DNA of 64,000 nt, from positions 53,048,001 through 53,112,000 of the forward strand of contig CM070903.1 of assembly GCA_036417435.1 (NCBI GenBank), in the 5' to 3' direction. Of this stretch, positions 55,204 to 64,000 are shown one piece after another. The DNA comes from Inia geoffrensis. Lineage: Eukaryota; Chordata; Mammalia; Artiodactyla; Iniidae. Within the stretch, counting starts at the first letter, position 1, and each line of letters begins with the position of its first letter. The position numbers were made by a program, and so were the translations under genes. Below the pieces are notes generated by a model. The model worked only from the letters and a program-made list of their open reading frames with translations, had not been told where the DNA came from and searched no databases.

Positions 55204-57429
55204 AAATTTGGGTACTTGGAACACAACATCAACAAAATACCTCATTTAATCATTAATTTCAACTGTCTTCTTCATCAAATTTTTGAAGAACTTTCTGAAG
55301 AAAAAGTGGTAAGAAACAGAGAAACTTTTGTAAGTCAAGCAAAGGGAAATTAAAGAAAATGACTTTGGTGAAGCCAGAATAGTCCCCAAACTAAGTAATT
55401 AACCTCTAAATGTTAAAAAAGAGACACTATTTTTCTTCTAGTAATGAATATGACTTAAGTTTAAAGAAGTCCCTGATATTTAAATCTTACATCCAGTTTT
55501 CTCTTAATGGCAGTAATTTCTAAAATGTTCATTGCACAGTAGCTAATGGTAAAATCTAGAATAAAATTTCATTATACTGAAATTTCTAAGTGCTACAATA
55601 TTCAAGTTACATGAATATATTTCAAATATAGTTCATTGTTGACCTTTCAACAAGAGGCTCTTACTTTACATTCATTTCTCAATCCCTTCAACTGTTTTAA
55701 AGTAGAAAGACATTCAATCATTGGTTGCACTACAGCTGCATGGCCCTGCAGTAAGCAATGGGACAGGAGAGCAGTGAGTAGGTAAAATATATATCACGGG
55801 CCTGGTCCAAAGTGACTGGCACTTTGTACGTGCTCAGTAAATTTAGTTCTCTTCCTTTCGTTCATAAAATAGATTTGCTCTCTGTTGACAAGGCCTGTCT
55901 TTCTTGTCTGCTCCTTTTTTCTCTCCACTTAGACCAATTCTTGGCACAAAGTAAGAAATCAAAATACATAAGTAAACAAATCAATGAAATAAGAGGGTCA
56001 TCTATGGATTTAGCTTTAGAAAGCTTCATTATGTAGTCTTTTTCACGGATCTTCAAAATCATGATAATTAGCATTTTGTCACTTAACGAATTGGTAGTTA
56101 TTTTGAACAGAAAAGTACTTTTAATTTATTGCCATGATGCAAATTGACTGTCTAGGTATTCCCAGAATACCACCGCACATATCTCAGGGTGCAGATGTTA
56201 CCCTGAGTTGGAAGATATCTGACAGGCTTTTAATAGAGTTAATGAAAGATTATTACTTGCTAACCTTTAAATAATGCCAAAATAATCCCAATTTTAAAAA
56301 TCTATCTTTGTTATTTAATAAGAAATGATGATTTAAGGGACATATATTTACCAACCCAAATGAATATAGGACCTTCAATGATAAAATACAACTTTTATGA
56401 TATTTTGAAGGCCACACTTCACTCTGACTGTTGTCTACATGGAGACATTGACAGGGTATCTCCAAAATTCATGATGGGAACCTAAAGTCTACTGTTATAA
56501 ATTTGAAGAATTACAGCAATCTATTCACAGGCATCTTTAACACCACTGCATTCACCTAATAATTTCACAACAGATTAAAAAAACACCTGTTAACACCATA
56601 TTTCAACGAGTTTTTACTGAAAAACTCCCCTTCCTGCCACAAGCGTCAGTAGATTCTATACGATGATTTGACTCTAAGCCAAACCAGTGTTATCAAGGAA
56701 TGAAGGTAATGCATACTTTGGGAAAATCCAACTGACGCAACAGAGTGATCGTCTAAATCTCAGTAGCAGTCACGTCCTATCCTTCTTCAAAAACTTCAGT
56801 GACTTCCTTCATCTAACAAATAAGGCGAAGCTTATAGTATATGTTAGTATAGAGTTCAGGGGCATATATTCAGAGACCAAATTACCATGGATTAACCAAA
56901 CAGACATTTTATTTTTCTAATATACCATGAAGCCTAGAAGTAAGTAAAGGAAATGTAGAATGTCTTCAAAATGACAGAACAGATTAAAGGTTCGTTCCAT
57001 TTACTCACGTGAAACTTTTGTCCTCTCAATTCTTGTGCCATGATTGCAAGATTGCTACTGTCCTTCATCACTGCATCCTTAATCCATGTAGGAAAGAGTG
57101 GAAGGGAGCCTTCCTGCTTCCCAGCAATCTTTCCTAGTTCACTCATTTCTCCACTGTCCAACAAGGCCTAGTTCACACTTTCTCCTCTACTTAAGCCTCC
57201 ATATCTCCATAGCACATCTTCACATTCAGCTCATGACCTTCCTGCATATTTCCCTGAGAAACCTGAAGCAAGCAATAGAAATTTTCCATAAGCTTCCATC
57301 ACCACATCTTCTTATCTACCAGCTTCAAGACTAGATATTTTTCCAAAAGTTTCTCTTGTGTACAGGATCTCCGTTTATTTCATCCACCAGAGAATATTGC
57401 TCTGTCACTTATTTCCAGTAAGCAAATAA
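55204..57429. other. Long stretch with no recognised gene or repeat
   Basis: A weak MIR tail (55795-55850, 'gcctggtccaaagtgactggcactttgtacgtgctcagtaaattt') is present. The frames at 55812-56074 (both strands) and 56687-56920 carry no domain. Confidence 0.4.
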
Positions 57430-58990
57430 ACATGCTTATTTCTCATTTCTCCATCTTAGTTTCAAAAAAATCTCAGGTTTACAGCCCCCTTGACTTTTAT
57501 AGAACAGTTCCTTGAAGAAATGACTTATGCATCACAACTGTTTCCAGTACTTCTCTTCCCATTTTCTCTTGCCCTCAATTAAACCATATCTTAACTTCCA
57601 CCACTCTACTCAGATGGCTTGCTAAGCTCACCAACAATTCTCCACATTGCCAAATTCAACGGCCTTTTTCCATTCTCTTCTAGCTTGTACTGTAGCATGC
57701 ATTTGAAATAGTTAATCTCTCTATCCACTCTGAGACTCTCTTGACATACAGAACACCCCACTCTCTTGGTTTTCTTCCTACTTCACTGGCTGCTCCTTCT
57801 TCATCTCCTTTGCTAATGCCCCTCCCCACTCAAACTCTTTGCAAGGGAAAGCCCCAGGACTCAGCTCTTCCCTTCACCTCTCTGTATACACTCAGTCCTT
57901 TGATGACCTTTTGTAGACTCAATGCTTTAACACTGCCTGTATGCTGACAGGATCCAAATAAGTATCTCTCAACAAGATTTCTCCCCTGCCTAAATCCAAG
58001 TGTCACTTTGACAGCTCTGTGCAAATGTTAACAGGCCTTTCAAATTTTATAAGTCCCAAACCAAATCCCTGATGTCTATACCTTAGAAAAATAAATAACA
58101 AAAACAGAACAACAACAGCAACAAAAACTCTTTGTTTCTCCCAAATCTTTCCCATCTGTGTTTCTCAATTAATAGTCATAACATCCTACCATTAGTTTAG
58201 GATAAACTCTCGTAATTTTCTTCAACTCCTAGGTTATTCTCACACTCATACGCTCTCAGCAAACTCCCTATCTTCAAAATACCAAGTGGCAGACTCTGAC
58301 CACTTCTCTTCATCTTCCCTACTACCATCCTGATCTGAGCCACTAATATGTCTCATTGATGATTCTAATAACCTCGTAACTTTCCTCTCTGCCTTTAACC
58401 TTGATCTCTTACAGTCTACTATCAACACAAGAGCCAGAGAGATCCTGTGAAAAGCCAAGTCAGAGACTGCCATTTCTCTGCTCAAAATTTCCAGCGGCTT
58501 CCAATCTCACGCAGAGTGAAACGCCTACGGAATTCTAGAGTATCTACCCTCTGAATTCCTCTCTGACCATCTTTCCTACTATTCTTTATTTTCCTTGAAC
58601 CCACTAGGCACATTGCTGACTCAGGGTATCAGTACTTCCTGTTCCTCCGCCTTGAATTTTCTCTCCCCAGAAATCAACAAGGAGTGCTTCCTTACCTCTA
58701 AATTTTTGCCTCAATAATGGGGCTCTCTATGACCATCCTATTTGAAAATAAAACACTTTTCTTGTTTTCTTCCCCATAGTATTTGTGTAGCATACTATAT
58801 TTTACATTTCGGAGGGGGTTGTGTTGAATGTCCTCCCTTTCCCCCATTAGAATTAAGCTCATCCAGATTAGAGATTGCCTGTTTTATTTGTTTGTTTTTT
58901 TTAATTACTGTATTTCCAGTGCCTAGAACAGTGCCTGGCTTAGAGCAGATACCAATAAATAACTGTTCAAATAAATAAAACACATGAAAA
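57430..58990 (+). mobile_element. L2 LINE, sense (RT C-terminal region and 3' end)
   Basis: The block order follows L2: the RT region ('tctcttggttttcttcctacttcactggctgctccttcttcatctcctttgctaatgcccc' at about 57759-57820, then 'ccccaggactcagctcttcccttc'), the ORF2 end ('gaccacttctcttcatcttccctactaccatcctgatctgagcc', 'cagtctactatcaacacaagagccagagagatcct', 'gcggcttccaatctcacgcagagtgaa'), and the 3' UTR ending 'gtgcctagaacagtgcctggctta...aataaataactgttc'. Heavily decayed, and about 1.5 kb long. It runs opposite to the L2 copies at 35757-37460. Confidence 0.7.
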
Positions 58991-59249
58991 ATTGTGTAAT
59001 CTGACCTTGCCCAGAAGCCTTGGAAATGTACATTTTCTTGTGTATATCATTGCTGTGAAAAAATTAGGGTTCCATTTGTAGGGAAAACAGGTTGCAATGA
59101 ATATTGTGTATGTAGCCAACAGTTTTTCACACAAAGTCTTCTAAGATATGACCCAAGCCAATATTTTTTAGTCTCCTCTACTCGCACTTACACAACAGGA
59201 CTATTTAGATGCAACAGGCAACTAGCCCTTCTTCAAGCACAAGTGATCT
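58991..59249. other. No recognised gene or repeat
   Basis: Nothing to call. Confidence 0.4.
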
Positions 59250-59645
59250 TATTTTTCTGAACTTTTGCTCAAGTTCTTTTCTTTCCTGAAATTCACTCTC
59301 TATATGTCGAGTCAGAGAAATCTTTGAACTTGCATGACATTCTCTGCTTTCGCTTCTGAAGTACTCATATTCAAATCTGAAGACACAGCTCAAGTTCACT
59401 TGTCCTCTTCTGGAAAGCCTGTCCATTCTCTATTTGGGTGTTGATGAAACTCCCTTTTGCACACTTCTACTACCGCATCCACAGTGCTATATCTGTTCTT
59501 TCTGACTTCTTAACTGACAAATTAGTAAGTTCCATATATACAGGAACTTCTCTCTTATTAATTTCTTAACTTTTATTATACCTAAAGTTGTTCTATATGT
59601 GCCCTCATTTTTTTCCCCAAATAAGTGAATGAATGTGAATTTTGA
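59250..59645 (+). mobile_element. L2-like fragment, sense
   Basis: 'gacacagctcaagttcacttgtcctcttctggaaagcctgtcc' and a 3' end 'aagtgaatgaatgtgaat' are typical of the L2 3' UTR and tail. Diverged. Confidence 0.5.
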
Positions 59646-59994
59646 AAGAGTAAATTTTTAGAAAAATATTTCACTTAGGGTAGTTCTATCTCTAACACAG
59701 AGTTTGAATACAGATTTTTCTTTTCAGGGTGATTTAAGGCTTTAAAGTCAGAGACAATTTTTTTTTTTTTTTCACCTTTGCACCATGTCAAAATTTTCAC
59801 TTTTCCCTTCTGCATGTTTCCCTTGTTCTTCCCCCTTGATTTTCATTATCACTCTCACCTCCACTTCTGCATTGCTTAAATCTTCGACTCATAGGCAACA
59901 ACTTGAAAAGAATCTGATTCGCTAGACTAAGCTAGACTGGACTATGTAGAGTTTTAAAAAGAACCCTGGGTTAATTGGGGATGAAACTCATTGT
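59646..59994. other. No recognised gene or repeat
   Basis: A T-tract lies at 59758-59772. Confidence 0.4.
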
Positions 59995-60085
59995 CCCAAT
60001 ACCATTCAACTAGTATAGTGCCTGGTACATAGTAATAGCTAGTAAATATTTGTTGCATGAATGACACAATGAATGATTAAATGAA
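59995..60085 (+). mobile_element. L2-like 3' tail, sense
   Basis: 'agtatagtgcctggtacatagtaatagctagtaaatatttgttgcatgaatga' is the L2 3' tail with its TGAATGA-type end. Confidence 0.55.
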
Positions 60086-61901
60086 ATTAATATAAAACAA
60101 GAAACACAGCTAAGTACCTCGGGAAATACAGGATATGGTAACAGTGGCATTTCAAGACAACAGTCATTGAATGGTGTTAAGGCAACTGAGGAAGAATGTT
60201 AAAAAGAAATATTGAAGCCAATCTCATAATTTATTTCAAATTTCATTTAACCCATACATGGATTTAAAAATTAAGATAAACAACAAAATCTTGAAATTAG
60301 GAGGGAAAAAATAGGTGGATTTATATTGTTTTGATATATTCTAGAAGAGGAGAAAGAGTAAACAAAAAATTAAGTATTTTTATTAGACGGTGGTAAGTAC
60401 TGCAAAGAAAAATGAAAGAAGGAAAGGAAATTGGAATTACTGGATTACCCTTGGAAGAATAGTAAAAAAAAAATGTTTAACAATGGCTATGTATCTATAT
60501 GGTATGGGTGGTTTCTCTTTTATGCCTTTATACATTACCAATTTTTATAATGCATTATTCATACAAGAAATTGTTTCATTTCCTTTTTTATAAGGAAAAA
60601 TACAGATATAGAATTTAAAAGCAAATAAAATTTAAAAATTTCAGGGTCACAATTTTCTAGGATTGATGTTATCCTAAAACAAGATAATTTTCTGAGAATG
60701 GGAGGAGTTTCACTGACCTGAAGAAAGTTAAGGAAAGAAATCAAGGCAACAGATTAGTGTGAAAGAGTGGCATAAGAAGCAGATCTTCCCAAACCATCGA
60801 TTTTGTCATGTTATTTTCTAACTGAAATTACTAGCTTCAGTATTTTTAGTTTCTATTCATTACAATAGTTCCACACTATGATGGTGCTAAGTAGCAGATT
60901 TTAATCTTACAAATATTTCAGCTTCATTTTGCTATCTCTTACTTGAACCTAGAAACAAGCACCACCTTTGATGCTGAACATCCAATGTAGTGATTTGCTT
61001 ATAAATGTTTAGTAACTGGTTCTGTGTCGGTGCTTACTGGAAGAGGGAGAGCCCTAATTTGTACCACTTTCCTATTTCTATAGTGTAAATACTCTCATCA
61101 TAGTTGATTTCCCAAAGGTAGGAAGAGGTAAGCATAATAGGCTCCCAGCAACCTGTTCAAACCAGTTCTAACGAACATAAAGCCAAGTCTTCCGTCATCC
61201 ATCCACTTCACACGTTTAACTTCCTCTTCTGCTATTCCACGTAGGAACCCTCTGCTGAAGCGAAATCAGAACATCTATAACATGCTGAGCTTGTTCCCTG
61301 TGTCCATGCTGCTCCCCTCACTGGGATCACAGGACAACCAGCTCTCTATCTAGATACTCCCCACAGTTCCATATGTTACCGATAGTTCTACGCTGTATTC
61401 AGATTCACATGATAAAGTTTTCTTTCCTCCCCTATTTCTCATTGATGTTTCCTTCTTCAGAACTCCTCCAATTCATATTTCTTAAGCACTTTTGAGTTAG
61501 GCACTAAGATCAGAGTCCACATATAGCACACCAAACATCTACAGACCATGCCCTTATAAAGCACACTTTTGAGACACTAACCAAGTCCTCACAGCAATGA
61601 ATATGAGAAACTGACACACTGAGTGCTAAAAGAACACTACATAACAGATGACATGATTTCTTCAGAGGAATCTTATGTTCTGCCACTGTGTGATATGTAT
61701 CTTATTTCTGAAAGTGTATTGTGTTCCTCACATTCAAGGTATATGTCTATTATATCTGGCCAGAGCAGTAATTTGGGTTGAAGCAGAGAAGATGGGGTAG
61801 AACTGAAGCAGTTAATCAAGACTGAAGAACACTGACAGCAGCTCACCTAAGATCAGATTAAGAAGGCTCTCCACCTCTCGTATAACCAGCTTTCCAAATT
61901 C
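60086..61901. other. No recognised gene or repeat
   Basis: AT-rich, no coding signal. Frames at 60390-60593 and 60559-60744 (minus) carry no domain. Confidence 0.4.
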
Positions 61902-61911
61902 AAAAGTCTAA

Positions 61912-62236
61912 GGTAGGGCTGCCCTAGTGGCACAGTGGTTAAGAATCCACCTGCCAATGCAGGAGACATGGGTTCGCCCTGGTCCGGGAAGATTCCACAT
62001 GCCGCAGAGCAACTAAATCCGTGTGCCACAACTACTGAGCCCGCATGCCATAACTACTGAAGCCCACACACCTAGAGCTGGTGCTCTGCAACAAGAGAAG
62101 CCACCACAACGAGAAGCCCGAGCACCACAATGAAGAGTAGCCCGTGCTCGCCGTGAGTAGAGAAAAGCCCGTGCGCAGCAACAAAGACCCAATGCAGCCA
62201 AAAAGTAATTAATTAATTAATTAAATTATTTTTTTT
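61912..62236 (+). mobile_element. CHR-type SINE, sense, long-form subfamily
   Basis: The head GGGCTGCCCTAGTGGCACAG and GGTTCGCCCTGG (a shortened B box) are followed by an extended 3' body with repeated 'acaactactgagcccgcatgcc' and 'agaagcccg' type units and a (TTAA)n/T-rich tail at 62206-62236. The TSD AAAAGTCTAA lies at 61902-61911 and 62237-62246. The copy is over 300 bp, against about 200 bp for the other full CHR copies here. Confidence 0.93.
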
Positions 62237-62246
62237 AAAAGTCTAA

Positions 62247-62857
62247 AGTGATGACTCTCATTTCTTTTCACAAAATCAGCATCCTCGAAAAACTGGATAT
62301 TAACAAACTTACATCATTCCATTAATGATAATAAATCAAAAGGATGAGGGGCAATAGTAGGGTTTTAAACAATCAATAGGTGACTTCCTATTTGTAGGCA
62401 TCCTCCTCACAAAGATCTATTCATTGGCCAAGGCAAGCCTTCCAACCTCCCCAGCACTCACAGTCTCACTTTTAATTTCTTGTATGGCTTTGTTTAGAAG
62501 AACATAAAGGTTGAAGTATTTGGAAAAAAAAACACAAATGGATCTAATTATCCATTATAGGTAGAAAAATCCTGACAGCTTACAAAAGAGAGAAAAAGAA
62601 ATCAGTTGGAAACTGTTAAGCTTCCCTTCTTCCTCCATTTGCACAGAAACACATGATATTAAAGTTTAGCCGATAGGTAATATTTTCCACCTATGTTGGA
62701 TAGAAATACGAATATTATAGATGAAATAAAGACTTATTCTTAAAGACCAATCATATTAGGTTAAACATAATCTAAGAATTATGTTCTTTATGGATGTCCT
62801 TTTAAATGGATGTTGGGAGAATGTGAGATGTTAAGGAACATAAACAGCTCAATAGAA
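62247..62857. other. No recognised gene or repeat
   Basis: Nothing to call. Confidence 0.4.
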
Positions 62858-62932
62858 GACATTCAGGTAATTCTGACAAACTCACCACTTTACCCTTGAT
62901 CACTTCAAGACAACTACTTTGAGAACCCCTGG
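62858..62932 (+). mobile_element. MER5A-like fragment
   Basis: 'cattcaggtaattctgac' and 'actttgagaacccctgg' resemble the MER5A 3' part. Short and diverged. Confidence 0.45.
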
Positions 62933-63660
62933 TATACAGCCATAAATGTTCAAACCAAGCCTTGGGCAGATTTGCCGGTATCATTCTTCTTCCATGTTAG
63001 TATCAGAAAAACTGTTCAAACTACCACAACTATAAAAATAATTGTATCCAGCACTAAATTAGCTTTATTTTATAATTCCTCTTCCCTGAAAGAAAAGTTA
63101 TTTCCACTACAAAAAAAAAAAAATGTACTTCCAGTATAAAGTATATAAAATTTTAATACCTTTGTAATGAAACAAATCCTTCTAGCTTCTTTAATTTCCT
63201 TAATCTCAAAGAACTAAATTAAACCTGAAGGCCATCATTATTTTAATACCAAATCAAACTTTTATTTATAAAAACAAATGCTTAACATAAGTAGCACTCT
63301 CAGATGACCATACTCTTTTGACACATGATAAATCTTTTAGAGTGCCCCTTCTTTGCTTTTATTTGTACACAGAACAAATTATTAGATTCCTGATACCAAC
63401 ATTTCAGCAGCAACCATATTTTCCTTAACGACCTAATGCTTGGCTATGAAAACTTTAAACTTCTGACTTCTTTCAACATTTTCAGTGATAAATTAAAGTT
63501 AGAATAAGGAGTCTAAGTGGGCTTAACACAAAGTCTCTTGTCCCCTTGAGGAAATATCAAAAACTGTACATCCAACACAGCATAAATTCTGTTGTCAAGT
63601 CTGAGATGGTTTGACTTTCATGAGTTTATCTTATTTACTTATTTTTCTTTTAGTTTATAC
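62933..63660. other. No recognised gene or repeat
   Basis: Nothing to call. Confidence 0.4.
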
Positions 63661-63843
63661 CAGTGGTTCTCAAATTTTAGCATACATCAAAACTATGTGT
63701 AAAGCTTATTAAGACACAGACAGCTGGGCCTCAACCCGAGTTTCTGATTGGGTACACCTTGATGTAGGACCCAGGCATTGGCTTTCTAATAAGTTTCCAG
63801 GTGGTGGTGCTTCAGGTCAAGGACCACAGTTTGAAAGCCACTG
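63661..63843 (+). mobile_element. MER5A hAT DNA transposon, near complete
   Basis: It has both terminal inverted repeats: CAGTGGTTCTCAAA at the start and TTTGAAAGCCACTG at the end. The interior includes 'agctgggcctcaacccgagtttctgatt' and 'aataagtttccaggtggtggtgct'. Non-autonomous: it codes for no transposase. An 8-bp TSD is expected, but the flanks (GTTTATAC and ACTTAGAT) match at only about half the positions. Confidence 0.88.
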
Positions 63844-64000
63844 ACTTAGATAATCACAGAATTCTACTTTAGGGTAACCTTTGCCTTCAGCTAGCTGCAG
63901 TTGATCAAACGATTCTTAGGAAAAGTTCACAGCAATAATCAAAATTCCAATTTGAGAAGAAACTTTCATCTATTTTTCAGTCTTCTTTCAACAGTACTGC
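63844..64000. other. No recognised gene or repeat
   Basis: Unique-looking sequence to the right edge. Confidence 0.4.

Overview
The window is mammalian nuclear DNA, almost certainly from a cetacean and plausibly a toothed whale. The main evidence is nine copies of the tRNA-derived CHR-type SINE. Each starts with a head like GGGCTTCCCTGGTGGCGCAG, carries a pol III B-box-like GGGTTCGTGCC, and sits between clear target-site duplications (TSDs). There are also young L1 copies of the cetartiodactyl type and the usual ancient mammalian repeats (MIR, L2, MER5A, MLT1-type LTRs, HAL1). Family names come from recognising the sequences by eye, not from a database search.

I find no intact protein-coding gene, exon, tRNA, rRNA or structured ncRNA. 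The longest open frames are all explained by L1 ORF2 remnants, CHR SINEs or AT-rich chance. The window therefore looks like an intergenic desert or the inside of a very large intron. It is AT-rich, with sharp GC-rich spikes at the CHR SINEs.

Layout. 1-1379: old LTR and MIR fragments, then unique DNA. 1380-6254: a near full-length L1 with a 13-bp TSD, a SINE inside ORF1, and most of the reverse transcriptase missing from ORF2. 6309-9030: a stack of MLT1-type LTRs, a MIR split by one of them, and an L1 3' end. 9031-13848: mostly unique DNA with one GC-richer block. 13849-24560: HAL1, an old L1 body, an L1 ORF2 piece split by a SINE, four CHR SINEs and four MER5A-like pieces. 24650-31374: LTR-like repeats, two SINEs and much unique DNA. 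31375-32998: the 5' end of an old L1 on the minus strand. 33010-38780: MIRs, two adjacent antisense L2 copies and an MLT1 LTR. 38781-49661: unique DNA with two L1 insertions that keep their TSDs (44457 and 45355) and one SINE. 49662-57429: mostly unique DNA with MIRs, an AC/AT-rich degenerate repeat, a SINE and a long TA tract. 57430-60085: L2 body and tails. 61902-64000: a long-form CHR SINE and a well-preserved MER5A.

The elements form a readable history. MIR, L2 and MER5A are the oldest layer. MLT1 LTRs, HAL1 and old L1 came next. CHR SINEs and young L1s, with near-perfect TSDs, came last. I see no previously undescribed system. The items most worth a second look are the internally deleted L1, the well-dated insertions useful as cetacean markers, several short tandem duplications, and a few repeat-like blocks I cannot name.
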